From: JASTVH01 sp042862465
Lineage (GTDB): Bacteria > Pseudomonadota > Gammaproteobacteria > Pseudomonadales > Oleiphilaceae
Assembly (NCBI GenBank): GCA_042862465.1
Contig: JASTVH010000003.1
Location: forward strand, 1 to 64,000
DNA: 64,000 bases
Direction: 5' to 3'
Position 1 is the first letter of the stretch; each line of letters starts with the position of its first letter. This document shows, one piece after another, positions 9,201 through 16,794 of the stretch. The position numbers were made by a program, and so were the translations under genes. The notes beneath the pieces were generated by a model, which saw only the letters and a program-made list of their open reading frames with translations, did no database searches and was not told where the DNA came from.

Positions 9201-11266
9201 ACGTGTACGCCATGTTCGTCCATCACTGGAGCAACCACTGGGCCACGCTCACGCCCTGGTTCCGCAAGGGGATCGAGGCGGGCTACCAGTCCGGGGATCT
9301 GCTCTACCTGGCCTACAGCGCCCAGGACTGCGTGATCTGGGACCCGGGGCTGGACCTGGAAGCCGCCCGTCAGCTGCACGAGGAGAACCTGGAGATCGTC
9401 CGCGAGTGCGCCTATCAGGACTCCCTGGACTCAGGCTCGCTGTTCCTGCAGATGCAGCGCAACATGCTCGGGGATACCCGCTCCCCGTCCAGCCTCAGCA
9501 GCGACGACTTCGACGAGCAGCAGTGCCTCGATGCCATGAGCGAACGCCGCTTCCTGACCGGCATCGCCAACCACGCCATCTACAGTGCCGAGATCAGCCT
9601 GCTGTATGGCGACTACCTGCAGGCCCTGCGCTTCGTGAAGAAGCAGGACAGCCTGATCCGGTCGGCGATGTCGCTGCCCCAGCTGGTGCGTTTCTATGTG
9701 GTCGCCAACCTGACCCTGGCGACGCTGTATCCCGAGATGGATCCGGCCGACCAGCACACCACGCGGCAACGGCTGGAGCGGGATCTGGACCGCATGACCC
9801 GCTGGGCCGACAACTGCGAAGCCAATTTCCGCCATCTGCAGTGGCTGATGAGCGCGGAGCTGGCGCGTCTGGACGGCGATAACGACGAGGCGCTGGCCCG
9901 CTACGACGCCGCCATCGATGCGGCCCGCGACGCCGGCTTTCTGCGCGACGAGGCCACCGCCTACGAGCGCGCCGCACGGCACCTGCTGGCCCAGGGCAAG
10001 CGGCGGGCGGCGGAAGGCTACCTGCGCGGTGCCCACGGCATGTACAACCGCTGGGGTGCCCAGCGCAAGGTGGCGCAGCTGGAGGAGGAATTTCCGGTCC
10101 TGCGGGAACTGGGGCAGGCCCACGGCAAGCAGCCGGGCAGCGAGCTGTCCGATCTGGACCTGGCCTCGGTCATGCGCGCGTCCCGTGAGATTTCCGGCGA
10201 AATGGTGCTGGACCAGCTGCTGCAGAAAACCCTGTCCATTCTGCTGCAGAACGCCGGCGGCCAATGGGGCTGCCTGGTGGTACGGCAGGAAGGACACTAT
10301 CTGGTGGAGGCGGCGATGCTGCCCGAGCCGCGCCCGGCCCAGGGCAACATCCCCGACCCGTTCGTGCTCAGCGACCCCCGGGGCAACCGCATAGCGCTTC
10401 CCATGAGCATCGTCAGTGAGGTGTTTCAGCGCGATGAGGCCATCGTATTGCGCAATGCCGCCGAGGAGGGCGCGTTCCTCAATGACCCCTACACCATCCA
10501 GCGGCAGCCCCGTTCCGTGCTCTGCGTGCCCATCCGGCGGGAACGCTTCGAGGCGGCGGTGTACATGGAGAACAACCTGGCCGAGGGCGTCTTCACCGAG
10601 GCCCGGGTGGAGCTGATCCGACTGCTGGCGGCCCAGGCCTCCGTCGCCATCGAAAATGCCCGCCTCTACACCCAGGTGCAGGACTATTCCCACCGTCTGG
10701 AAGAAAAGGTGGCCGAGCGCACGTCCGAACTGGAGTCTCTCAACGAGGAACTGCAGCGCCTGGCGGACCGGGACGGCCTGACCGGCGTTCCCAACCGGCG
10801 CTCCGGCGATGCCTATCTACGCGACACCTGGCTGCGCCAGCGCCGTCAGCCGCTACCGCTGTCCGTGCTGATGCTGGATGTGGATCACTTCAAGCACTTC
10901 AACGATGCCTATGGACACCAGAAGGGCGACGACTGCCTGATCCGGGTGGCCAAGGCCCTGCAGGGCCAACTGCGGCGGTCCACCGATATGGTGGCCCGAT
11001 ACGGTGGCGAGGAATTCATGCTGATCCTGCCCGACACCAACAGCAACGGCGCCATGCAGGTGGCCGAGAAGGCGCGCCTGGCGGTGGAGGTCCTGGAAAT
11101 CGAACATAAAGCGTCCACCACCGGCGACCACGTCACCATCAGCGTGGGGAGTGCCACCACCATTCCTGATGAACACGGGAGTGTGGAGGAGCTGGTGTAT
11201 GCGGCGGATCAGGCGCTTTACAAGGCCAAGCAGGGTGGGCGTAATCGGGTTTATGTTGCCGATTGA
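6221..11266 (+). CDS. Giant hybrid signalling protein: pseudokinase, AAA ATPase, TPR-like, GAF, diguanylate cyclase
   Basis: The 1681-residue protein has, in order, a Ser/Thr-kinase-like domain (about 9-280), an AAA_16/STAND-type ATPase (about 305-520; Walker A GYSGVGKSA, Walker B VVLFLDDLQWSD), a long helical TPR-like region (about 700-1300), a GAF domain (about 1310-1485), a short coiled coil and a GGDEF domain (about 1515-1681). The cyclase has GGEEF and an RSTD inhibitory I-site five residues before it, so it should make cyclic di-GMP with product inhibition. The kinase part lacks its key residues: the VAIK lysine is E39, HRD is HKA (133-135) and DFG is GFS (154-156), while N140 is kept. 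It is therefore probably a pseudokinase used for binding. Related proteins usually end in a histidine kinase. No membrane segment is seen, so it is likely cytoplasmic. Confidence 0.85.
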   Translation: MQSNLQLPGYAVLSCLWRNTGRIAYRGQRLSDGAPVTIETLDTEYPDRKQVAALHHEASITARLEDVAGVRRIEQILPHGSGNLALITELFDNSLASRLNHASEKRLPVAEVVAIAQRLVRILSDVHAHDIVHKALTPHNVLIDSGRDALALTGFSIASELGQEQQATELAGYLDGLLPYISPEQTGRMNRSLDYRSDFYSLGVLLFELLTGKPPFAADNTLEWVYHHISHLPPAPDTLQPEVPEALSGIILKLLAKSPDERYQSSHGLLHDLSRCATALEQGQVPRPFALGEQDHLQKFLIHQSLYGREKELRELLDLFEQAVQGHTRFCLVHGYSGVGKSALVNELDRYQIRERGFLVQSKFDQFQNGGAYSALAQTFRALVQQVLLEPEEQLAQWRHRLTGALGPNAALVIDLVPELALLVGEQPPVAELPPAENRNRLQLVLTAFLRVFAGQGHPVVLFLDDLQWSDTPTLELLRRIVTSRDQSHLLLIGAYRSNEVGPGHPLRLLLDDLNSHRRIHQIPVGPLDQHSVAQLVADTLRCGVYASWELSEMLFHRAGGNPFFTNELLRQLHAQGAIWSDPASGQWHWQLDRASWENASQDVVAFMLESLRQLPAETQRVLQLAACIGNTFTLRTLATIYEHPLADTARALRPALKQYTLLPLHNDYRLASHRDEQLSLNPHYRFQHDRVQQAAYNLIGAEALPGMHLKVGRLMLRHGGGEAANDQLIDIVNHLNLGRTLIEADAERLQLAELNLRAGSRARQSSAYQSALHYLQVAAELLPDDAWSRLPGLMTAVATEMQLCLYLTGRTDEADTWLERMLEHADSDLQRANILATRTRQNATLGRMHESIHAAIEGLALLGVNFTERPTQQDIEVERQRVTAYLAGREIADLVDAPTIDDPATLTAMRLLMEIFAAAFLSGSNLFSYLVLKAVNLALHRGNCPESAFAYAAYGMLLCGELDEPALGYQYGKVGLAINEKLDDLSLRARVIYVYAMFVHHWSNHWATLTPWFRKGIEAGYQSGDLLYLAYSAQDCVIWDPGLDLEAARQLHEENLEIVRECAYQDSLDSGSLFLQMQRNMLGDTRSPSSLSSDDFDEQQCLDAMSERRFLTGIANHAIYSAEISLLYGDYLQALRFVKKQDSLIRSAMSLPQLVRFYVVANLTLATLYPEMDPADQHTTRQRLERDLDRMTRWADNCEANFRHLQWLMSAELARLDGDNDEALARYDAAIDAARDAGFLRDEATAYERAARHLLAQGKRRAAEGYLRGAHGMYNRWGAQRKVAQLEEEFPVLRELGQAHGKQPGSELSDLDLASVMRASREISGEMVLDQLLQKTLSILLQNAGGQWGCLVVRQEGHYLVEAAMLPEPRPAQGNIPDPFVLSDPRGNRIALPMSIVSEVFQRDEAIVLRNAAEEGAFLNDPYTIQRQPRSVLCVPIRRERFEAAVYMENNLAEGVFTEARVELIRLLAAQASVAIENARLYTQVQDYSHRLEEKVAERTSELESLNEELQRLADRDGLTGVPNRRSGDAYLRDTWLRQRRQPLPLSVLMLDVDHFKHFNDAYGHQKGDDCLIRVAKALQGQLRRSTDMVARYGGEEFMLILPDTNSNGAMQVAEKARLAVEVLEIEHKASTTGDHVTISVGSATTIPDEHGSVEELVYAADQALYKAKQGGRNRVYVAD

Positions 11267-11341
11267 ATGGAGTTTGTGGTCGGGTTGGCGCTGATTTTCC
11301 CCGTTTTCTGTTCCGCTATCGCACCGTAATGACGCCTGCAT

Positions 11342-11477
11342 CCCCTCTCCCCACCGGGGAGAGGGCCAGGGTGAGGGGGCAGCGCCGTGAGGCGCCCGGA
11401 ATGTCCGCCTGGTATTCGACCGAGGCGATGCCTCGGCTTCCCCTCACCCCAACCCCTCTCCCCGGTGGGGCGAGGGG
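11342..11477. repeat. Nested G/C-rich inverted repeat between convergent genes
   Basis: The left arm (11342-11379) carries CCCCTCTCCCCACCGGGGAG followed by a GGGTGAGGGG run. The right arm (11440-11477) carries its complement, CCCCTCACCCC then CCCCTCTCCCCGG. Each arm is itself a palindrome, and two small hairpins lie between them (GCGCCGTGAGGCGC and CCGAGGCGATGCCTCGG). A single related unit occurs at 14976-15000. The element lies between two converging genes and may act as a REP-type transcript end, but it lacks a T tract. Confidence 0.65.
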
Positions 11478-11495
11478 CTTAATGCTGCGACATCT

Positions 11496-12350
11496 TCAAT
11501 TCGGCGGATCCTTCAACGGCAGCAAGCTGCTCTTAACGGCTTCCAGATGCCGGTCAATCTCGGGACTCTTCTGCAGATACACACCGGTAGCCAGCATATC
11601 CAGCACCGCCAGGTGCGCGAGGCGGGAATTCATGGGGGTGAAGGTTTCGTTGTCCTCGTTGATCTGCACCGGGATGGCGATGTCGCTGAGTTCGAACAGG
11701 GGGGTGTTGCGCGGGCACAGGGCGATCAGGCTGGCGCCGTGGTCCTGCACGTGGGGCGCGCTTTCCAGCAGGCTGCGGGTGCGGCCGCTGTGGGAGATGG
11801 CGATGACGCAATCGCCCGGCTTGAGCGTGGCGGCGGCCATGTGCTGCATGTCCGGGTCGCTGTAGGCGTTGGAGGCCAGCTCCAGGCGGAAGAACTTCTG
11901 CTGGGCGTCCCGGGCGACGATGCCGGAGGCGCCGAAGCCCCAGAAATCCACCCGCTCGGCCTTGGCCAGTTTCTGGATGGCCCGTTTGACGGCGGTCCAG
12001 TCCAGCGCATCCCGCACCTGGGTCAGGCAATCGACGGTGTTGTTGATCAGCTTGCGGCCCAGGGCTTCCGGGCTGTCGGTGGGGTCGATCGCAAACGGCA
12101 CCAGCGCCTCGCGCCGCACCAGCTGCTGGGCCAGGGTGAGCTTGAAGTTCTGGAAGCTGTCGAGGCCGATGGCCCGGCAGAAGCGCACGATGGTGGGCTC
12201 GCTCACCTGGGATTCGGTGGCCAGATCCACGATGCGCATGTGGATGACCTCTTCCGGATGCTTGAGCACAAACTCCGCCACCTTCTGCTCGGACTTGCGC
12301 AGTTCGTGACGGGTTTGCTGTAGCCGTTGCAGGATCTGTGCGGTCTTCAA
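11496..12350 (-). CDS. hexR: HexR-like RpiR-family transcriptional regulator
   Basis: The 284-residue protein has an N-terminal HTH of the RpiR family (about 1-77, including VSEPTIVRFCRAIGLDSFQNFKLTLAQ) and a C-terminal SIS sugar-phosphate isomerase-like domain (about 120-255, with VDFWGFGASGIVARDAQQKF and VIAISHSGRT). HexR proteins repress genes of glucose catabolism (zwf, edd, gap) and are released by 2-keto-3-deoxy-6-phosphogluconate. The wording of the HTH fits HexR better than other RpiR members, but none of the usual target genes is adjacent, so the name rests on similarity only. It is divergent from uvrD across a repeat-rich 400-base gap. Confidence 0.7.
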   Translation of the reverse strand: MKTAQILQRLQQTRHELRKSEQKVAEFVLKHPEEVIHMRIVDLATESQVSEPTIVRFCRAIGLDSFQNFKLTLAQQLVRREALVPFAIDPTDSPEALGRKLINNTVDCLTQVRDALDWTAVKRAIQKLAKAERVDFWGFGASGIVARDAQQKFFRLELASNAYSDPDMQHMAAATLKPGDCVIAISHSGRTRSLLESAPHVQDHGASLIALCPRNTPLFELSDIAIPVQINEDNETFTPMNSRLAHLAVLDMLATGVYLQKSPEIDRHLEAVKSSLLPLKDPPN

Positions 12351-12453
12351 GCCGGACTCCGTTGGTCAGTATGGTTCCATGATACTAAAGCGGGCGTAGC
12401 CGGCGCTAATGACCATTCCGGTATGCGGTACTTGGGACGTCCCGCTAAGTAAT

Positions 12454-12544
12454 CCGTCATTGCCGCGAAGGCGGGAATCCAGGGCGGCAAGCACCGGCCT
12501 TTGAAGCAAAACGCTCTGGATCCCCGCCTACGCGGGGATGACGG
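12454..12544. repeat. Facing pair of 29-bp REP-like palindromes
   Basis: The left unit (12454-12482) starts CCGTCATTGCCGCGAAGG and the right unit (12516-12544) is the inverted form, ending CGCGGGGATGACGG. Each unit can form its own hairpin and the two can pair with each other. A third, partial unit lies at 12608-12626. Further copies are at 25066-25156 and 52766-52794. The layout is that of REP/BIME elements in intergenic DNA. Confidence 0.75.
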
Positions 12545-12656
12545 GGAGTGGTGTCTGGTTGTGGTGGACAAAACTGCTCGGCTCGTTTTCCCCGGACAGC
12601 ATTGCGCCTCCGCGGGGATGACGGGATTTAGTATGCCTCGGGGGGGTATGTTGAGT

Positions 12657-12680
12657 GACGACCGACGACCGACGACCGAC
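12657..12680. repeat. Tandem heptamer array, unit GACGACC, 3.4 copies
   Basis: Three exact copies of GACGACC plus GAC run from 12657 to 12680. CGACCG at the end of the array can pair with CGGTCG a few bases later. It lies between divergent hexR and uvrD, just upstream of the uvrD promoter. The 7-bp period matches arrays at 16231, 44479, 52722 and 54801. Confidence 0.8.
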
Positions 12681-12687
12681 ACTACGG

Positions 12688-12718
12688 TCGACCCCACGAC
12701 TACTGTTGTTATAATCAG
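12688..12718 (+). promoter_or_regulatory. uvrD promoter overlapped by a LexA-like box
   Basis: A perfect -10 TATAAT lies at 12710-12715, with a 4/6 -35 (TCGACC, 12688-12693) 16 bases before it. Overlapping the -10, positions 12703-12718 read CTGT-N8-TCAG, one mismatch from the SOS consensus CTGT-N8-ACAG. The start codon of uvrD is at 12751. SOS control of uvrD is established in E. coli; here it is inferred. Confidence 0.6.
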
Positions 12719-12750
12719 TCCTTGCTCATTTCCAACGCAGGCTCTTTTCA

Positions 12751-14907
12751 ATGGATGTTTCCCCCATTCTGGATCCCCTCAACGATGCCCAGCGCGAAGC
12801 CGTCACCGCGCCCGGCAGCCATTTGCTGGTGCTGGCCGGGGCCGGTAGTGGCAAGACGCGGGTGCTGGTGCATCGCATTGCCTGGCTGATGCAGATGGAG
12901 AGCATGCCGCCGTCCAGCATTATGGCCGTGACCTTCACCAACAAGGCGGCGCGGGAGATGCGCGGGCGGATCGAGCAGATGATGGCGCTGCCCACCCGGG
13001 GCATGTGGTTCGGCACCTTCCACGGCATCGCCCACCGCTTTTTGCGGGCCCACTATCGCGATGCCGGCCTGCCCGAGCAGTTCCAGATTCTCGACAGCGA
13101 TGACCAGCTGCGCCTGATCAAGCGGGTCATGCGCGAGGCGCGGGTGGACGAGAGCCGCTATCCGCCGCGTCAGGTGCAGTGGTTCATCAATCACCACAAG
13201 GACGAGGGCCTGCGCGCCGATCACATCGACGACGGCGGCGACGGCTTTACCCGGATCATGCTGGAGCTCTACCGCCAGTACGAAAAGCAGTGCCAGATCA
13301 GCGGTCTGGTGGACTTTGGCGAGCTGCTGCTGCGTTCCCACGAGCTGTGGCTGAAAAAGCCCGAGCTGTGTACCCATTACCAGCACCGGTTCCGCCATAT
13401 CCTGGTGGACGAGTTCCAGGACACCAACGCCATCCAGTACGCCTGGCTGCGGGTGCTGGCGGGGCAGCGGGTGCCCATGACCATCGTCGGCGACGATGAC
13501 CAGTCCATCTACGGCTGGCGCGGGGCGCGGATCGAGAACATTCGCCAGTTCCAGAACGATTTCGAGCAGGTGCGGGTGGTGCGTCTGGAGCAGAACTACC
13601 GCTCCACCCAGACCATCCTCAATGCCGCCAATGCGGTGATCGCCAACAACCAGGGCCGCCTCGGCAAACAGCTGTGGACCGACGGCGAGACCGGCGAGCC
13701 CATCGACCTCTATGCCGCCTTCAACGAGCAGGACGAGGCCAACTACATCGCCGACACCATTGCCGACTGGATCGACAAGGGCAATCTGCGCAGCGATACC
13801 GCGATTCTCTACCGCTCCAATGCCCAGTCCCGGGTGCTGGAGGAATCCCTCATCCGTCAGGGCATTCCGTACCGGGTCTATGGCGGCCTGCGCTTCTATG
13901 ACCGCCAGGAGATCCGCAACGCCATGGGCTACCTGCGTCTGGCGCACTACCGCCATGACGATGCCGCCTTCGAGCGGGTGGTGAATACGCCGACGCGCGG
14001 TATCGGCGCCAAGACCCTCAACCAGCTGCGCACCCTGGCCACCACCGAGAGCCTCTCCCTGTGGCAGGCCGCCGAACGGGAGCTGGAGGCGGGCAACATC
14101 AAGGGCCGCGGGCGCACCGGGCTGGAGAGTTTTCTGCAGTTTGTGGAGAGCCTGGCCGCGGAGAAGGACGAGCTGCCCCTGTACACCCTGGTGCAGCGGG
14201 CGGTGCGGGAGAGCGGGCTGCGCGACTACCACGGCAGCGAAAAGGGCGAGAAGGGCCAGACCCGGGTGGAGAACCTGGACGAGCTGGTGGGTGCCGCGCG
14301 GGAGTTCGAGGTGGACGAGGAACAGGACCCGCTCACCGAATTTGTCGCCCAGGCCGCCCTGGATGCCGGCGAGGCCCAGGCCGAGGAGCACGAGGACAGC
14401 GTGCAGCTGATGACCCTGCACTCGGCCAAGGGGCTGGAGTTTCCGCTGGTGTTCATCGCCGGGGTGGAAGAGGGGCTGTTTCCCCATGCCATGTCCATGG
14501 AAGAGCCGGGGCGGATGGAGGAAGAGCGCCGCCTGGCCTATGTGGGCATGACCCGGGCGATGCAGAAGCTGGTGCTGACCTACGCCGAATCCCGCCGCCT
14601 GTACGGGCAGGAGAAGTTCCACCCGGTGTCGCGCTTTGTGCGTGAAATCCCGGCGGAAAACATGCGTGAAGTGCGCCTGCGCAATACCGTCTCCCGCCCG
14701 GCCATGATGGCGCGGCCGAATGAAAGCATGGCGATGCCGGACAATGGGCCGGCCATCAGCCTGGGCGCCCGGGTGCGGCATCCCAAGTTTGGTGAAGGCA
14801 TCGTGATGAATGCCGAGGGCAGTGGCCCGCAGGCCCGGATCCAGGTCAACTTCGAGGAAGGGGCCAAGTGGCTGGTGCTGGCCTATGCGCCGCTGGAGGT
14901 GGTGTAA
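12751..14907 (+). CDS. uvrD: DNA helicase II, UvrD
   Basis: The 718-residue protein is a full-length superfamily 1A 3'-5' helicase acting in nucleotide-excision and mismatch repair. The motifs appear in order: Q motif LNDAQREAV, Walker A GAGSGKT (about 30-36), AVTFTNKAAREM, the GTFHGIAHRFLR motif, DEFQDTN (about 224-230), VGDDDQSIYGWRGA and LEQNYRST. Near the C-terminus are LMTLHSAKGLEF and RLAYVGMTRAM. The terminal LGARVRHPKFGEG-to-end segment is the Tudor-like tail by which UvrD contacts RNA polymerase. No accessory gene is adjacent. Expression probably starts at the promoter at 12688-12718. Confidence 0.96.
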   Translation: MDVSPILDPLNDAQREAVTAPGSHLLVLAGAGSGKTRVLVHRIAWLMQMESMPPSSIMAVTFTNKAAREMRGRIEQMMALPTRGMWFGTFHGIAHRFLRAHYRDAGLPEQFQILDSDDQLRLIKRVMREARVDESRYPPRQVQWFINHHKDEGLRADHIDDGGDGFTRIMLELYRQYEKQCQISGLVDFGELLLRSHELWLKKPELCTHYQHRFRHILVDEFQDTNAIQYAWLRVLAGQRVPMTIVGDDDQSIYGWRGARIENIRQFQNDFEQVRVVRLEQNYRSTQTILNAANAVIANNQGRLGKQLWTDGETGEPIDLYAAFNEQDEANYIADTIADWIDKGNLRSDTAILYRSNAQSRVLEESLIRQGIPYRVYGGLRFYDRQEIRNAMGYLRLAHYRHDDAAFERVVNTPTRGIGAKTLNQLRTLATTESLSLWQAAERELEAGNIKGRGRTGLESFLQFVESLAAEKDELPLYTLVQRAVRESGLRDYHGSEKGEKGQTRVENLDELVGAAREFEVDEEQDPLTEFVAQAALDAGEAQAEEHEDSVQLMTLHSAKGLEFPLVFIAGVEEGLFPHAMSMEEPGRMEEERRLAYVGMTRAMQKLVLTYAESRRLYGQEKFHPVSRFVREIPAENMREVRLRNTVSRPAMMARPNESMAMPDNGPAISLGARVRHPKFGEGIVMNAEGSGPQARIQVNFEEGAKWLVLAYAPLEVV

Positions 14908-14975
14908 CAGTTGTCGTTGCGATCAAAATAGTTGAACCTTTGGGCTGAAGGCTAAGTCCGGGGCCACACATATAG

Positions 14976-15000
14976 CCCCTCTCCCCGCTGGGGAGAGGGG
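14976..15000. repeat. Short G/C palindrome
   Basis: CCCCTCTCC-CCGCTGG-GGAGAGGGG forms a strong hairpin 70 bases after the uvrD stop. It matches one arm of the element at 11342-11477. No T run follows, so terminator function is uncertain. Confidence 0.6.
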
Positions 15001-15080
15001 ATGTAGGGCGCATTTGTGCGGGGCCGTCCGGGCCGTCAACAACAAACAAGATTGTCCATAACAACAAAGAGGAAGGATCT

Positions 15081-16220
15081 ATGAAGCGTCGACATTTGCT
15101 GGCCACCCTGGCAGTCGTGGCCGGACTGGGATTGTCAGGGTGCAACAAGCAGGAATCCACCGATCAGGCGGCCGCCGGGCAGGGGGCCGCGAAGCAGCAG
15201 ACTTTTCAATGGAAGATGGTCACCACCTGGCCGAAGAACTTCCCCGGCCTGGGCACCGCACCGGAGCGGTTCGCCGAGAACGTGGCGGAAATGAGTGACG
15301 GTCGCCTCAAGATCAAGGTCTACGGGGCGGGCGAGATGGTGCCGGCACTGGAAGTGTTCGATGCCGTTTCCCAGGGCACGGCGGAGATGGGCCACGGGGC
15401 CGGTTACTACTGGAAGGGCAAGGTGCCGGCGGCGCAGTTCTTCTCCACCGTGCCGTTCGGGCTCACCGCGCAGGAATACAACGGCTGGATGTTCCACGGC
15501 GGTGGCCTGAAGCTGTATCGCGAAGCCTACAAGCCCTTCGGCGTGATCCCCTGGCCGGGCGGCAATACCGGCGTCCAGATGGGTGGCTGGTTCGCCAAGG
15601 AGATCAACAGCCTGGAAGACCTGCAGGGCCTCAAGATGCGGATCCCGGGGATCGGCGGTGACGTGCTGGAAATGGCCGGCGGTACCCCGGAGAACCTGCC
15701 CGGCGGCGAAATCTTCACGGCCCTGGAAACCGGGCGGATCGATGCCACCGAGTGGGTGGGCCCCTACAACGACCGCGCCTTCGGCTTCTACAAGATCGAC
15801 AAGGCCAAGTACTACTACTATCCGGGCTGGCACGAGCCAGGCACGGCGCTGGAGCTGATTGTCAACGAGGAAGCCTACAAGGCCCTGCCCAAAGACCTGC
15901 AGGCGATTGTCGATGTGGCGGCGCGGGAGATGAATGCCGATCTGCTGGCCGAGTATACCGCCCGCAACAACGAGGCGCTGCGGGCCCTGGTCGAGGACGA
16001 GGGTGTCCAGCTGCGCCGCTTCCCGGACGACGTGATCAACAAGCTGCGTGACATGTCGAAGAAGGCGGTGGCCAACCTGGCCGAGAAGGACGATATGGCG
16101 CGCAAGGCCTATGAGTCCTACAAGTCCTTCCGCGACAAGGTCGTGCCCTACACGGCGATTTCCGAGAAGGCCTACCTGGATATCCGTACCGAAGGGTCAG
16201 CGGCTCCGAACGCGGAGTAA
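15081..16220 (+). CDS. TRAP transporter substrate-binding lipoprotein (DctP/TakP-like)
   Basis: The 379-residue product has a lipoprotein signal peptide with lipobox LSGC (cysteine 21), so it is probably anchored to the inner membrane. The mature protein begins with WKMVTTWPKNFPGLGTAPE and contains the long-helix DctP fold; EWVGPYND and YYYPGWHEPGTALEL resemble TakP-type proteins that bind keto acids or lactate. The ligand carboxylate is usually bound by an arginine, plausibly in LKMRIPGIGGD. A good ribosome-binding site (GAGGAAGGA) precedes the ATG. The two permease genes lie downstream on the opposite strand (16795-18760), which is unusual because TRAP genes are mostly in one operon. A heptamer array just after the stop folds as a terminator. 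Confidence 0.85.
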   Translation: MKRRHLLATLAVVAGLGLSGCNKQESTDQAAAGQGAAKQQTFQWKMVTTWPKNFPGLGTAPERFAENVAEMSDGRLKIKVYGAGEMVPALEVFDAVSQGTAEMGHGAGYYWKGKVPAAQFFSTVPFGLTAQEYNGWMFHGGGLKLYREAYKPFGVIPWPGGNTGVQMGGWFAKEINSLEDLQGLKMRIPGIGGDVLEMAGGTPENLPGGEIFTALETGRIDATEWVGPYNDRAFGFYKIDKAKYYYYPGWHEPGTALELIVNEEAYKALPKDLQAIVDVAAREMNADLLAEYTARNNEALRALVEDEGVQLRRFPDDVINKLRDMSKKAVANLAEKDDMARKAYESYKSFRDKVVPYTAISEKAYLDIRTEGSAAPNAE

Positions 16221-16228
16221 GCCCGCCA

Positions 16229-16264
16229 GCGTCGGACGTCTGATGTCGGACGTCTGACGCTTTT
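16229..16264 (+). terminator. Terminator hairpin built from heptamer repeats
   Basis: Four 7-bp units (GTCGGAC, GTCTGAT, GTCGGAC, GTCTGAC; 16231-16258) fold so that GCGTCGGACGTC (16229-16240) pairs with GACGTCTGACGC (16249-16260), with one mismatch and an 8-base loop, and TTTT follows. It sits 9 bases after the TRAP binding-protein stop and 4 bases before the converging thioesterase gene ends. Confidence 0.6.
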
Positions 16265-16267
16265 GGT

Positions 16268-16672
16268 CTATCGGTCGCCGGCGTTGCCGGGGACTTCGCG
16301 GATGCGGCCGTTCTCGTCGATGGCCACGAACACGAACAGCGATTCGGTGACCTTTCGCGGCCGGTTGGACGAGCCGTCTTTGGTCCACACTTCCACTTCG
16401 ATCTTCATGGAGCTGCGCCCGACATCCACCAGCCGGGTATAGCACGCCACCTGGGCACCCACGCGCAGCGGTGAGAGGAATTCCATCCGGTCGATGGCAA
16501 CGGTCGCGGTGCGGCCCTTGGAAATCTGTCCCGCCACGGTGGCGGCGGCCAGGTCCATCTGCTTTACCAGCCAGCCGGCGTAGACATCGCCATTGGGATT
16601 GGTGTCCGCGGGCATGGGGACCACTTGAATGGCCAGCTCGCCTTTCGGCTGCGGCTTCTCGTCATGCTTCAT
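16268..16672 (-). CDS. yciA: Acyl-CoA thioesterase, YciA type
   Basis: The 134-residue single hot-dog-fold protein contains the YciA pattern: VVPMPADTNPNGDVYAGWLVKQMD near residue 20, with the catalytic aspartate in the NGDVYAGW region. VEVWTKD and ESLFVFVAIDENG follow. YciA enzymes hydrolyse a broad range of acyl-CoA thioesters in the cytoplasm, often as hexamers regulated by CoA. The gene lies in line with, and upstream of the stop-proximal end of, the TRAP permease genes on the same strand, but a 122-base gap separates them, so shared transcription is uncertain. Confidence 0.85.
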   Translation of the reverse strand: MKHDEKPQPKGELAIQVVPMPADTNPNGDVYAGWLVKQMDLAAATVAGQISKGRTATVAIDRMEFLSPLRVGAQVACYTRLVDVGRSSMKIEVEVWTKDGSSNRPRKVTESLFVFVAIDENGRIREVPGNAGDR

Positions 16673-16794
16673 AGCTTCTGCTCCATCGCACGTTTCCGTG
16701 GTTTCGCTCCCGGGGAATCATCCATCCCCCTAAGAGTCTGATTGCAAGCGGAAAAGTTCCGTGCGAATCGATCCTCGGTCATTAATGTTGGCGG

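Noticed and set aside
5783..9379. A 1198-codon open frame on the minus strand
   Set aside because: It is antisense to three well-supported genes, is rich in Q, G, V and R as expected of a GC-rich shadow, and has no domain I recognise.
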